Positions 11,692 to 23,203 of a stretch of DNA of 64,000 nt are shown here, one piece after another. The notes under the pieces were generated by a model. The model was given only the letters and a program-made list of their open reading frames with translations, was not told the DNA's origin and searched no databases. The stretch covers positions 34,032,676-34,096,675 of the forward strand of contig OZ029919.1 in the NCBI GenBank assembly GCA_964023275.1, read 5' to 3'. How positions within the stretch are numbered: the first letter of the stretch is position 1; each line of letters starts with the position of its first letter. The position numbers and the translations under genes are program-made. This DNA is from Norana najaformis (lineage: Eukaryota > Annelida > Clitellata > Crassiclitellata > Hormogastridae).

Positions 11692-12454
11692 ATATGCACA
11701 CGTACCGTAAAAATGTTCATAGGAGAAAAGCGGCCTGTGGGCAGCTCACGTAAACAACCTATTTAGGTCGTGCCATGCACTACTTGTGACATGACCTAAA
11801 TAGGTGTTACGTGTTTTATGTAATTAGTATTATAATTGTGCCGTTGATTTAGCGCATATATATAGATATATGATATCAGTAACATATTATACACGTTATT
11901 ATAGACTCTGTATAAACTGACTTAAATCCTGTAATAAGCTTAGGACTCGTAAGGTTCGATGCACAGATGACGCTGTAGGCTGTAGCAATGTAGGTTATCG
12001 CCTACCCAACGACAAAAGTGCTTTCCATGGAGTGTTTTTGACGAAGTGTTTGGTCCTTCTCGAGTAGTGTATAGTGTTTTGCTAGCAGGAATTTGCAGTT
12101 TCATTAGTGGGTTAAGTTTGCCAGAACTGATACCGAGGTAAGTCGAGAAGTGTCTTGGAAGATTGGAACATATCTTCAGTACTGTCATGATTAGTTGCTA
12201 CACCCTCGTTTAGATTTGCAGCTAAGCTGAACAGGAATAGGACCTAGCTAAACGTTTAGATATTGAAGGAGAACCATGTGATCTATAATATCGGCTGACG
12301 ACGCGCGTACCTGCAGTTAACAAAGCCGTGTACCTGCTCTCTGTAAATACCTTTGGGTTCAATGTTCCACCAGTTGGTCTCTGAATTGCACACCTTCCTA
12401 CGAATATCACACGTGAATGTAGATTCTATACAGGTGCAGAGGTAGCACGGTAAT
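11686..12454. other. no gene recognised
   Basis: Short frames at 11940-12188 and 12222-12410 (minus) have no family resemblance and no supporting splice sites. Confidence 0.5.
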
Positions 12455-12598
12455 TAAAAGGCGCTATATTAAGTGTATACTTACATACATACATACATCA
12501 TACATACATACATACATCATACATACAAACATACATACATCCATACATACATACATACAGACAGACATACATACATACACGCATGCATACATACCGTA
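12455..12598 (+). mobile_element. LINE/SINE 3' terminus with (ACAT)n tail
   Basis: The motif aaaggcgctatattaagtg is followed directly by an (ACAT)n array. The motif matches the ends of other LINE fragments here, so the array is probably an expanded retroelement tail. Confidence 0.5.
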
Positions 12599-12689
12599 TC
12601 TAGACATTTCATATTTCGCCTCTCATGGTACACCTCAAAAGCGCTGCGAGTACTTTGTGATTATTAGGCATGTTTTATGTACTGAAAGA

Positions 12690-12850
12690 GAGTAGCGATA
12701 CAAGTACTTGAGTAGCAAGTGCAAGTGCGAATGCAAGTACTTTGATGCCAGTGACACATACCTCAGTTGATAGTAAAAGTACTTGAAAATGTAAATGAAA
12801 AATTCATTTTGTACTCTAGTACTACTCAAGTACAAGTACCACGTACTAAT
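12690..12850. mobile_element. MITE-like palindromic repeat
   Basis: Copies of caagtacttgag-type sequence near 12699 face ctactcaagtacaagta near 12826, making terminal inverted repeats about 150 bp apart. Internal sequence is also rich in AAGTAC. The length and fold-back suit a small non-autonomous DNA element. I could not define a target-site duplication. Confidence 0.35.
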
Positions 12851-13158
12851 ATACTTGCTGACTAAGCCTTTAACTAGTGTTTCGTTAAGCAAGCCTTTCA
12901 CATTGAACATTTTTCTAGAACGTCTTTCAAATCGAGGTGTTCAATGAAGAAATTTGCTGTCTGAAAATTTCCTTCTGTTACGTCTAGGTTTTTAATGCCT
13001 TTTATCTTCGTCTATGATAAAAGAACTACAGAAGTCAATATACACTGAACGCCTTGTTGCAGCTAAACGACCCATAGGATTATTTTCATAACATGAGCAC
13101 ATTATGACTATTTCGTATTTACAAATGTTTTCTTGTTGTTTTAGTTACGTGAGAAGAA

Positions 13159-16100
13159 ATGTTTTTCTGTGACTCCTTCGTCTGTTACGTCGTCGTTTTC
13201 TTCGTCATCTACAAACTTCTCGATCGTCTCATTCGCATTCCTCGCATCGGAAACTATTACAATCGTTACATCCTCGTGACCGGATGCGACACTGGATTCG
13301 GGAATTTGTTGGCAAAGAGATTGGATCAGCTGGGATGTCACGTGTTTGCTGGATGTCTGACAGAGAAGGGAGAGACTGAGTTGAAGAAGGTCTCTTCCGA
13401 ACGCCTTCATGCCATCTCTCTGGATGTGGCAAATCAGGAAAGCGTCCGCAAGGCCTTTGAATACATCAAGTCTAAACTACCTGAGGGAAAAGGTCTGCAT
13501 TTCTAAGATGTACTTCATTTGGCAATCAGTGGATCATTTCTGATATTTGTTGCTAAACTTTTGATTGCAGGTTTTATACAAGGATGCAACTTCATGGACC
13601 AACCCCTGATTGGCTCGCTTTGACTATTCTGTTTAAACATGTTTCAGTGCGACATATTCATAAATAAATATTAATAAGTGCGTATTATTTATATAATAAG
13701 TAAATAATAAGTAAGTAAATATGTAAGTCAATAAATAAATATGTCAATAAATAGTTTGTCTGTTATTTTGTTATAGGTCTATGGGGTGTGGTGAACAATG
13801 CAGGACTTTTATACAAATCCGGTCCCAACGATTGGATGAGAGTTGACGACTACAAGAAACAATGTGAGGTCAATTTGTGGGGTCTAATAGACGTCTCGTT
13901 GACCTTTCTACCGCTCGTCAAACGGGAAAGAGGTCGAGTGGTCAACATGTCCAGCACGGCCGGGCTTACCTCAATGCCTAAGTCGACTCTGTATTGTCTG
14001 TCGAAGTACGGGGTTGAGGCCTTCACGGACGGACTACGGTACGTTGATGGTCTTTTGGTGGTACTTTTCATGCATAACTCGTCTGTTATAGACAAACTTT
14101 TAGAGATTAGGGAAGACTGTGGAACACTGATGCAGTTCTAGATATATTGTTTTAATATATTTAAATATGTTTTAGATACAGTTCTAGATGCACTGGGTGT
14201 TTTCGTAGTCTTGTCGTATCTAAGCCAAACAAAGTGAAACGTATCGCATCATAGCAACCTATGGGACTGGTGGTGATTCCAAAGTTCGTGTTATTTCTAG
14301 TTACTTACGTGACGAGTTGCATTGGTTGCCTATGCGAAGATGCACTGAGTTTAACACACTTTTGCTGATGTATTGCTGAGCGTAGCTGGCTGTCTTAGGG
14401 AGCTATGTATTTCAGCGTGATTTTTCCTCTTCGCAGGTCTCTTTGCTCTGCAGCACAAGTTGTTCTGGTTGTCCCTTCGTCCCGAATTTCCACAGTGCAA
14501 CATGGTAGCTTTGCAGGATTCTGAAACCTCCTCTTCCCCTTATCTCTCCTGCACATCCAGTTCCAGAAATCATCCACTGTTTCTTGACCTGGAACCGAAC
14601 CCTTCTTGTCTATCGGTTTTGCTTTGACTGGCGCCTGTGATTAAGCTGGTTCTCTCGACTTAGCCTTCGTTGGGCGCTGTAGAAATCTCGACTTTACGAT
14701 TTGCCCTGGTCGGCCCTTCACTCTAAAGCAGACTGCCAGGCAACATGCATCAGGAACGTCTTTGCCCTTTCTCTGCTATCTCTATTTCTCCAGCGTTTGA
14801 AGATCAATTTATGCGATAGATGATCTTGTGTTCTCAGAACGGGAGCACCTGTTAGAGTTTTCCTGAAGAGGTGCTGTATAAATATGCAAATACGATTACG
14901 ATCATGCATGTCCTTCTCTGAACCTTTGCCGTTTCATAACACATTGCCAGGTTATTCTGGGTTCGCGTGTAGCCCGACTTTTATTGCATGCTTCTTTCTA
15001 TTGGCGATAAACATTTAAATTAGCCAATCATTCGCCGCAAAGTTGTCTCTGAAGTCAGAGAAGATTAAGGCAATCGCAACTGATGACAATGTGACCTTTT
15101 ATTAGAGATGTTTACAAAACAAAACTGTCTGACTGTAGAAAACACTAGCTGTGTTCTATAACTAGACATCATGAGTGGTATTGGTCAGATTACCTTAATT
15201 TTCAAGTGTGCATATTTAAGTTAGAGCTAGATAGCTCGTGTTAGTAATACACTCCATTGTGATTGTTGCTTTCTGTAAGCATGATTGTACACATTCTTTT
15301 ATGTGGTTGTTGTCTTTAGCCATGACCTCCGTGTTTTCGGCTGCAAAGCGATTCTCCTGGAGCCGGGTGGCTTCAAGACGCCTGGTTCTACCAGAGAAAT
15401 GTTCGTAGAAAGTTTCGCCAAAAGCTGGGCAAGTGCCTCGTCTGAAGTTAAAGAAGAATATGGTCAGCAATACGCCGACTACCGTGAGTTTTCGCTCCTA
15501 CATACGTAGTTCGAAGGCTCATGAATAGCAGTCGCTGCTGCAATAGTAAAATCTGCCCATGGAAGCTATTTCCAAACAAATAAAATATTCTCTGGTGCTT
15601 GATCGAGGTAGAATAGCGACTAAGCAGCTTTCCGGGATGATCTTAAGCAACTTTCCAGGTGGTGTCGCAGCTTCCTGAATTGTCTTGACCAGGTTCCCGG
15701 ATGGTCTTAAGCAGGTTCCCGGATGGTCTTAAGCAGGTTCCCGGATGGTCTTAAGCAGGTTCCAGGATGGTCTTAAGCAGGTTCCCGGATGGTCTTAAGC
15801 AGGTTCCAGGATGGTCTTAAGCAGGTTCCCGGATGGTCTTAAGCAGGTTCCAGGATGGTCTTAAGCAGGTTCCCGGATGGTCTTAAGCAGGTTCCAGGAT
15901 GGTCTTAAGCAGGTTCCCGGATGGTCTTAAGCAGGTTCCAGGAGGGTCTTAAGCAGGTTCCAGGATGGTCTTAGGCAGGTTCCAGGAGGGTCTTAAGCAG
16001 GTTTCCAGATGGTCTTAAGCAGGTTCCAGGATGGTCTGATTTTCATGATTATTCTATTTATTCTTGCTTTGGGTATCTACTTCTACCGCAAATAAACAAA

Positions 16101-16395
16101 TTTATAAAAACACTGTATATGCTTATAATTTAACGTGAATCTCAACTGTGTTCTTGCAGTGACAAAAACACTTTGCGAAAAGATAACGGATACTTTGTCA
16201 GACCGGGTGGACAAAGTCATCGACGCCTACGAGCATGCCCTTCTCGGACGGTTCCCACGAATCCGTTACATTATCGGATGGGACGCACTCTTCTTCCACC
16301 TTCCGTTACAAGCGTTACCCGCGTGGCTGAGCGATGCCCTGTGGAGTCTGATTCAAAAGGCCGCACCTCTTCCAGCAGCTGTTCAAAAGAAATGA
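13159..16395 (+). CDS. SDR9C-type retinol/17beta-hydroxysteroid dehydrogenase-like, gene 1 of 4
   Basis: NAD(P)-dependent short-chain dehydrogenase of the retinol/steroid (RDH, HSD17B6) branch. Coding exons: 13159-13492, 13777-14038, 15320-15483, 16160-16395. All junctions are GT-AG and the phases add up to 331 aa. Residues 7-21 form a hydrophobic N-terminal anchor. The cofactor motif TGCDTGFG (41-48) is the family signature. Asp89, NNAG (118-121), Asn144, Ser171, Tyr184 and Lys188 (YCLSK) complete the active site, with Ser and Tyr 13 apart as in 17beta-HSD1. The usual C-terminal membrane-associated region follows. Exon 1 is almost identical to that of genes 2-4, but exons 2-4 are the most diverged of the cluster, with a Lys-rich C-terminus. 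A splice-acceptor-like site (13143-13144) just before the ATG suggests an upstream untranslated exon. The substrate is not predictable; retinoid or steroid alcohols are likely. Confidence 0.92.
14430..14905 (+). mobile_element. two LINE 3'-end fragments in intron 2 of dehydrogenase 1
   Basis: About 14430-14705 is a family B end (landmarks cttgacctggaaccgaac, ttcgttgggcgctgtagaaat, then tacgatt). About 14735-14905 is another end closing with ggtgctgtataaat and a GATTACG tail. They lie end to end in the same orientation as the gene. Confidence 0.55.
15650..16040 (+). repeat. 22-bp minisatellite in intron 3 of dehydrogenase 1
   Basis: About 17 tandem copies of a 22-bp unit built from ggttcccggatgg plus tcttaagca. 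Through the middle of the array the variants ggttccc and ggttcca alternate strictly, giving a 44-bp higher-order unit. The right end is degenerate. Confidence 0.95.
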
Positions 16396-16427
16396 ACCTA
16401 TTGATTAGTAGGGTGGTTCCTTCAGTT

Positions 16428-16620
16428 TAACGACATCTTATGGCATCAAAGGCCGTTGACGTCGCAGTCCTCCTTTAGCCAGGCTTGGAACTGGCACTAC
16501 CCGGCTAAAGGCAGTGGCGGAGTTGTTGATTAAGAAACTTGCTAACGAAGTATAAGCAACACGTCCGAGGATATTTTTGACTCCATGTACAGTTTCAATT
16601 AATAACTCGTGCAAGAGTAA
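16428..16620 (+). repeat. dispersed repeat family C (beta block)
   Basis: Begins agtttaacgacatcttatgg, then catcaaaggccgttgacgtc and a cctccttt..ccaggcttgg segment. The same block recurs many times at 43140-43500, 48660-50120 and 52930-54700. Here it lies within 40 bp of the stop of dehydrogenase 1, so it is probably in its 3' UTR. Confidence 0.75.
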
Positions 16621-16749
16621 GTCTTGGACACGGTTGGAATGTGACACTTCGAATTAGAGAGTATGTTATTAGTGGGCGTTATTTTTGATACATTTTCTGC
16701 CTGTATTAAAACGCACTGGTTAGATTTTTTGCCAATATATGCATTGCAT

Positions 16750-17149
16750 TTGTTATTGTTGAGCTATTATTTATTTAAAAGGCGCTCTACTAAGTGACTT
16801 GATACATACAGGCACGTATATGTATTTGCGTTTTTAATATACATGCATACATACATCCGGCAGCATCTAATTAAACTCATACACATTTTGTACTTGACAA
16901 AACGAGAAGAGTTCTTAGTTACAGCTATGCTGTGACTCTGGATTAGATGGATTGTATATCTGTTACGTCTACTAAGAAAACGAGCCTTGTGTTTTCTTTG
17001 CAAATCGGTCACAACCACTGATACCAGTACTACTTATGTCACTCAGATTCCAGAATACTGTAGCCAATTTAAGGTAGTCGCAACTGAAAAAATTCCTCAG
17101 CATCGAATAAGCTCAGTAAAGAAAACTAGTCTAACACATAAACGGCGAA
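16750..17149. other. retroelement tail fragment, otherwise nothing recognised
   Basis: About 16777-16860 has aaaaggcgctctactaagtg followed by imperfect ACAT units, like other LINE/SINE ends here. The rest shows no gene. Confidence 0.45.
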
Positions 17150-17560
17150 GTAGCTGTGCGAGACAGTGGCCTATTCGGTCTTTACGCGACGATTGTGGGT
17201 TCGAATCTTTTGAGTGGACTCTAAGGGGGTATAGGATATCCAACTGGAGGGTTGGTTAATCTATACATGGAAACATACCCCCACTGAAAAAGAGTAACCG
17301 TATAATAGTATGGTATAGGATTGGCATGATGCAGTACAGAAGATGTTTACATAGCATTGGGGTATAGGATATGCAACTGGAGAGTTGGCTAATCCATACT
17401 AAAGAAAGAAACCCCACTGAGAAAAAGGAAACGTATAACAGTATAGTATATAAGATGATATCTGTAACGACCATGGTCAAGTTCGTTGGGAACACGTACC
17501 TCTGTCACAAAGCATTTAATTTTGTTCTGGCACAAACATGCAGAATGCGTTCAGCTCTTA
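17150..17560 (+). mobile_element. tRNA-derived SINE family F split by a nested insertion
   Basis: The head carries a perfect B box (ggttcgaatc near 17199). The body resumes at about 17460 with tgtaacgaccatgg, which in the copy at 22040-22210 follows the head directly. The intervening ~237 bp holds two ~132-bp tandem copies of a unit starting ggggtataggatat, each ending near agtat(g/a)gtata. Confidence 0.65.
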
Positions 17561-17667
17561 GTTAGCTCGCTTAACAGACAAACGAGATTTTCAGCCAGTA
17601 TTGATTTAAAAAAACACCAGGCTGTATTGTGCATGCATAAGGCAGATGCTTTGGACATTGTTTCGTA

Positions 17668-18040
17668 ACAATACACCGTAAGTAGGTCGTTCTACATGTA
17701 GGCATCGGCTTCGCCTGTTAGTGGTATGTTCTGCCAATCAAACAAAAATTGCCATTTAGAGAGCAAAGGCCGATTTCAATGTGCAGACCAGTATATATGA
17801 GACTATGGTATGGCATGTCTAACGTGTGTTTATGTTCAAAGTGCTTTGTGCATAAGGCATTCACTCATAAAGCTTGAGTATCTTGGCGGACGTTTGTGTA
17901 ATCTCTCATTATTCTTGCTGTAATCTCATCTCGCAAATATTCTGGGTGTCTTTACAATGGCAGGTTTGTTAAGCAAACCCGTTGTGCCTATGATCGTTTT
18001 TAGCAAATGTTTTCTTGTTGTTTTAGTCACGTGAGTAGAA
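17668..18040 (+). repeat. duplicated upstream region of dehydrogenase 2
   Basis: This flank (starting caatacaccgtaagtaggtc) is repeated almost base for base at 22826-23203, directly upstream of gene 3, and in diverged form at 22290-22796. It should contain the promoter or first intron of genes 2 and 3. Confidence 0.85.
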
Positions 18041-20068
18041 ATGTTTTTCTGTGACTCCTTCGTCTGTTACGTCATCGTTTTCTTCGTCATCTATAAACTT
18101 CTCGATCGTCTCATTCGCATTCCTCGCATCGGAAACTATTCCAATCGTTACATCCTCGTGACCGGATGCGACACTGGATTCGGGAATTTGTTGGCGAAGA
18201 GATTGGATCAGCTGGGATGTCACGTGTTTGCTGGATGTCTGACAGAGAAGGGAGAGACTGAGTTGAAGAAGGTCTCTTCCGAACGCCTTCATGCCATCTC
18301 CCTGGATGTTGCAAATCAGGAAAGCGTCCGCAAGGCCTTCGAATATGTCAAGTCCAAGTTACCACAGGGCAGAGGTTGGTTCTTCTTACATACATACATA
18401 CATACATACATACACACATACATACACACTTACATACATACATACATACATACATACAAGGTCGTACTTGACGGCATGTACATTTGCAGGTCTCTGGGGA
18501 GTCTTGAACAACGCGGGCGTCTATCTCAACAACGGCCCTCCAGAATGGATGACGGTCGAACAGTACAAGCGACAGTGTGACGTCAACCTGTGGGGCCTCA
18601 TTGACGTCACGCTGACGTTTCTACCGCTCGTCAAGGCAGAGAAGGGCCGAGTGGTCAACACGTCCAGTATCGCTGGACGCTACTCTTTTTATTACTCTTC
18701 AGCTTACGATATTTCCAAGTATGGAGTGGAGGCGTTCACTGATTCGCTCAGGTATCTAATATTTTGAAACGCAAACGTTTTCCTCTGCAACTTGGGAACT
18801 GTGTACTACGAGTATTTTGAAGCAATGTAATGTAATGTAATGCGAAGCAGTGCAGAACTTCTCAGAAATTTGTAGATTCAACATTACATTTTCTGACAGC
18901 CTACGTTGTAATGAGGTGTGTCCACTCTGAAGAATACCTACCTTTACCTATTTAGTCCGACCTGCTTTTCATAGATAGGATGCACAAACGGATAGGATTC
19001 ATCGTTCATCCTAAAGACATATGGCGTGTTAACAAATGCTTACTCAATCACTCACTAAGTCTTCGTTATTTAATACTCTTTGGTTAATCTTGCAGAGCTC
19101 TAGAAGACGATATAAGGTTTGACACCGGCTGGTTTGCCCAATGCAACTTGTCAGAAAAATACTTATATATTACATTTTAGTTTATAACACCATATACCCC
19201 TACTTATTACTTACACATGTGGACAACATCCGAAAGTAAACTTGGTTACTTTGGTAGTACTTACCCGAAATTGCTGGACTTTCTTGGGCAGTAGGCCCTA
19301 CTTTTTAGAAATTGCTTGGTTTCACATTGCTTTTTGTAACTGCCCTGCACTGCAATAAGATGTGCAAATTCTGGTGCTAAGTAAGATTGTCTAGCTCGAT
19401 AAATTTGGTATTGTAGGCGATCGCTTTTGCCGTTCGGCTGCCAGGCGTTGCTCATTGAACCGGGAATTTATCGCACCAACCTAATGGCAACGGAGAACGT
19501 CGTTCGTCGTTTGCAGTTGACATTCGACAAAGCTGCACCTGAAGTGAAGGCCGAATATGGCGAGGACTTCGTCAAGAAGCGTAAGCCCTCGTCTTAATAC
19601 GTTCCGGACGCAAACACTGATTTCTTGACATAGCATAGCACATGGTTTAAGTGGTTCTGAAGATATTTAAGATGACAACACGAATCCATCATAATTCTCA
19701 ACATCACCGTCATTACTAACCTCCAGTTTAGTTTCTTATTAAAAACTCTAATAGGTCGTAAAAGTACACATGTTACCTGAGTGGATAAGCATACAGTCAG
19801 TCGCCTTATCATAAGTATCTGTGTTTTGTTTGCTTTAGTCTTGATGAAACGCCCCAGGATTTCTCAACTCGAGGGATCCGATCGTTTCTCAGATGTTGTT
19901 GATGCCTATGAACACGCCCTTCTTGGACTCTACCCAAGAGCCCGCTACTTGGTAGGAACCGGTACAAGGCTTTTCATCTGGCTTCATGTTCTTCCCGAAT
20001 GGATCGGAGACTGGCTCTACTTCCAGCTCTACTCCAACTCGCCGCTTCCTGCATCCGTTAGCAAATAG
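18041..20068 (+). CDS. SDR9C-type retinol/17beta-hydroxysteroid dehydrogenase-like, gene 2 of 4
   Basis: Coding exons 18041-18374, 18490-18751, 19417-19580 and 19839-20068 join in frame to 329 aa; exon lengths 334, 262 and 164 are the same in all four genes. N-terminal hydrophobic anchor, TGCDTGFG (41-48), NNAG, Asn144, Ser171, Tyr184, Lys188 (YDISK) are all present, so it should be active. The C-terminus (DAYEHALLGLYPRARYLVG and a Trp-rich helix) is shared with genes 3 and 4 and differs from gene 1. Intron 1 contains an (ACAT)n tract. The start ATG follows a conserved acceptor-like ttttag (AG at 18025-18026). A possible polyadenylation signal AATAAA lies at 20227-20232. Nearest paralogue is gene 3. 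Confidence 0.93.
18390..18462. repeat. (ACAT)n in intron 1 of dehydrogenase 2
   Basis: A tetranucleotide tract 15 bp after the donor. Equivalent tracts sit in intron 1 of genes 3 (23545-23617) and 4 (28785-28865), but not gene 1. Confidence 0.9.
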
Positions 20069-21240
20069 GGTGCTGAGATGGAGGAGAATTGATGCTAAAG
20101 GTGTTGGGTTGCTTATAAAGAGGGTCTTGAGAGTAAAGGAGAAATCAAGATAAACGACTGATTAATGTGTAAGAGGTGAAGAAATCAGGATTAAGAATAA
20201 TTAGCTAATATTTTGGATGAGCATTAAATAAAATAGAGATGAAGGAATTTGGGTTAATTTAATAGATTACGAATGAAGGAGTCGGCGGGAAAAATGAAAG
20301 TAAAAAGCGAATGCAGAAAATGAATTTAAAATACACAAAAATTATATCGACGAAATGAATTCGCGAAAATTAAGATGAATGGAAAGAGATAAAAAACTCA
20401 GTTTTAAATGAAATAAATGAACTAGAACAAACATTCAAAGATGCAAATGCTTTTACTAACAATTTATATCAATTTATTTGTCAGATACAAAATTTATGCA
20501 ATTATCCTTGCAATCAATCAAAAAATCACCTCATCAAATAGTCTATGAAAAATGGATAAATGAGTAAAAGAAATGATCAATCATTTATTTATTCACGCAT
20601 CAAGTTAGTCAAGCAGTATATTAATGAATGAATGAATAAACCAGCATATCGATCAAAAACAAAATGAGGCGGCCCAAATAAAGTTGCATCTGATAGCACT
20701 GTGGAGGCCCCTTTCAATCACTGGAACGAGGACTATCGTGTCCAGGAGAATACCCAGAAACTATTTCAACTATTTCAACTGCAACTATTTCAACGTGAGT
20801 TCATGGAATGAAAGTCTCGCGTTTCGGAATGGCAGATGAGAAGGTGTTAACAATATAGAGCAGGTTTCATTCCTGCACAGGAGGTATTTCTCCAATACAC
20901 CATTTGATACCATCCTCAAAGCTGTATATGTCTTCAGCTACGGAGAAAAACAGAGATCTCACTTGTAAGGTCGGGCCACGTATGGAAAAGCAAGGAATTG
21001 AGAGGAAGGGTCAGGTAAAGTGCGAAAGGATAAGGCAAATCAGATCAACGTTAGTGATAACTTCGTTCAAGGTTGAAATAGGAATTTCTTTAGATAAAAT
21101 CATCACATAAAATTCAATGAGGCTGGTATTTTTAGATATATGCTATATATGAATAATATAATTAATAATATTCAAGGTGGGCAAAGGTGAGAGGGAATTG
21201 CCAAAGTTATTTGTCAGAGAAATAGCATAAAATATACATA
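20069..21240. other. 3' flank of dehydrogenase 2; no further gene
   Basis: A-rich sequence with many gaagaa/aatgaa words that resembles the 3' flanks of genes 3 (25187-25700) and 4 (31500-31900), so it is part of the duplicated unit. Confidence 0.55.
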
Positions 21241-21283
21241 AGCAACGATCCGAGCCCTCGATTTAGGTGCTTGTCGTGCTGTT

Positions 21284-21297
21284 GGGGGGGGGGGGGG
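21284..21297. repeat. poly-G tract (14 G)
   Basis: Fourteen consecutive G bases; likely unstable and error-prone in sequencing. Confidence 0.95.
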
Positions 21298-21529
21298 TTA
21301 ACTGTAGGCAAGAAGAATCCGGTCTTCTTCTTCGAGCGAGGATTTGAATCTCCGTCAATTAACCATACATGCCGACCACCAAAACCTTCCTCATTGTAAT
21401 AAATTGGAGAGTTACTGCTCAGCGTGGAATTACCCGTAGGACAGTAGGACCTCGCGGATGCAAGTTCCTCGTTACATCCCTCACACTTAAAGATATTACA
21501 CTCGATTAGTGAGCACTCTGACTGTTGCT

Positions 21530-21845
21530 GTGCCCCGAACCCGAACAGTGTTGGGCTCTCGAGCTTTCTCCTTAGCCGATCCAAAGCTTTGGAATTCACT
21601 GCCCTTTTCGGTTCTTTCTTTCAATTCTGTCAAGTCATACAGGTCTAAACTAAAGAAGCATCTCTTTCGCCTTATTTACCCACCGTAGCCTAGCTTCTGG
21701 TTTCTTTGACCTATCGGAATTCAACCGGGCTTCTCCAACGGTTTATGACTTTTGACTGCGATTTTGACTTGAAGCGACTATGGACTAAGGCTTTGGACAC
21801 TATGGTAACGGCGCTATAGCAGTTATTAGATTAGATTACATTAAT
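21530..21845 (+). mobile_element. LINE ORF2 C-terminus with its 3' UTR (family D end)
   Basis: A plus-strand frame reads LGSRAFSLADPKLWNSLPFS and then KLKKHLFRLIYPP and a stop, the classic C-terminus of CR1/L2-like elements. About 140 bp later it ends in ggcgctatagcag and a (GATTA) tail. This links the family D fragments to a LINE 3' end. Confidence 0.7.
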
Positions 21846-22039
21846 AAAGCGAGTTATTTGTGCCGCTGCTTGTACTGCTAAACCCACTGAAGATATTACC
21901 GGTACTACATATGCCACTTAAATTCCAGAATAATGAGCCAAGTTAGGGTAATCGCATCCGTAGACCTATATTTATTCAGCCTCCAATAAGCTTAGTAACG
22001 AAAAAGAGTAACATAGGGAAGACGAAGTAATTGTGGGAC

Positions 22040-22210
22040 ACGGTGGTCTTTTTGGAATTTATGCAACGATTGTGGGTTCGAGTCTTTTGAGTGAACTCTC
22101 TGTAACGACCATAGTCAAGATGTTTGCGCACTCATACCTCTCTCTAAAAGCAGTAAAAACACTTCTCCTGGCGCAAACATGCAGAACAAGTTCAAAGTTC
22201 AGGTCTTAAA
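22040..22210 (+). mobile_element. tRNA-derived SINE family F
   Basis: Uninterrupted copy: B box gtgggttcgagtc, then gaactctctgtaacgacc and a tgtttgcgca body. It serves as the reference for the split copy at 17150-17560. Confidence 0.6.
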
Positions 22211-22289
22211 GGACTGATGAAATGTTCAGGCTCTAATGAATAAAAAACACTGAGTCGCATTTGTGCAGCCACAGCGCAGGTACTTTGGA

Positions 22290-22826
22290 CATCGTTTCGC
22301 AACAGTATACAGTAAGTAGGTCACTTTATGTGTAGGCCCAGGCATCGGCTGTTAGTTATATGTTCTGTCAATCAAACACAAGCTGTTGTAAAAGATCAAA
22401 GTCTTATTCGAATCAGTATTGCGACTATGCGTGCGACTATAGACTCTCTTCTAAGGCCTGCCTTGTGTGATTAGAGCTAAATCACTTTAAAGCGTATGCC
22501 ACTGTTTGATAAACCAGGAAGAAAGCTTGTTTATTTCAGTCCCTGGGATCGCCCATTTGATAAGAGGGCACAGCTATTTCGCAAGGCCTATCATCGTACG
22601 CAGCCTTTTTCTTGTAGACAAGGTGGAGTCGACAACACAACGTAAGAAAAGTCCGGTAATATCGGATCGTTCCTGTAGTAATCCCATCTCGTTACTAAGC
22701 TGGGTATTTGGAAAATGGCAGATTTGTTAAGCAAACTCGTTGTGCCTATGATCGTTTTGGCAAATATTTTCTTGTTGTTTAGTCACGTGAGTAGAAATGT
22801 TTTTCTGTGACTCCTTCGTCTGTTAT
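22290..22826 (+). pseudogene. relic duplicated flank with first ~30 bp of dehydrogenase exon 1
   Basis: A diverged copy of the 17668-18070 flank. It includes the conserved ttgttgtttag acceptor-like site and then an ATG at 22797 with codons for MFFCDSFVCY, after which it breaks at about 22826 into a second, fresher copy of the flank. It is a truncated exon start, not a gene. Confidence 0.8.
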
Positions 22827-23203
22827 ACAATACACCGTAAGTAGGTCGTTCTACATGTAGGCATCGGCTTCGCCTGTTAGTGCACGGTATGTTCTGTCAA
22901 TTAAACAGAAATTGCCATTTAGAGAGCAAAGACCGATTCCAATTTGCAGACCAGTATGTATGAGACTATGGTATGCCATGTCTAACGTGTGTTTATGTTC
23001 AAAGTGCTTTGTGCATAAGGCATTCACTCATAAAGCTTGAGGATCTTGGCGGACGTTTGTGTAATCTCTCATTATTCTTGCTGTAATCTCATCTCGCAAA
23101 TATTCTGGGTGTCTTTACAATGGCAGGTTTGTTAAGCAAACCCGTTGTGCCTATGATCGTTTTTAGCAAATGTTTTCTTGTTGTTTTAGTCACGTGAATG
23201 GAA
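22826..23203 (+). repeat. duplicated upstream region of dehydrogenase 3
   Basis: Near-identical to 17668-18040 upstream of gene 2; it leads directly into exon 1 of gene 3. Confidence 0.85.

Noticed and set aside
11940-12410. Two minus-strand frames of 62-82 residues
   Set aside because: No domain, no splice support, no similarity to anything I recognise.
13141-13410. Antisense frames over exon 1 of each dehydrogenase (also 18023-18292, 23186-23455, 28301-28570)
   Set aside because: They mirror a conserved coding exon and have no independent features.
15650-16040. CRISPR-like array of regular repeats
   Set aside because: The units are directly adjacent with no unique spacers, in a eukaryotic intron; it is a minisatellite.
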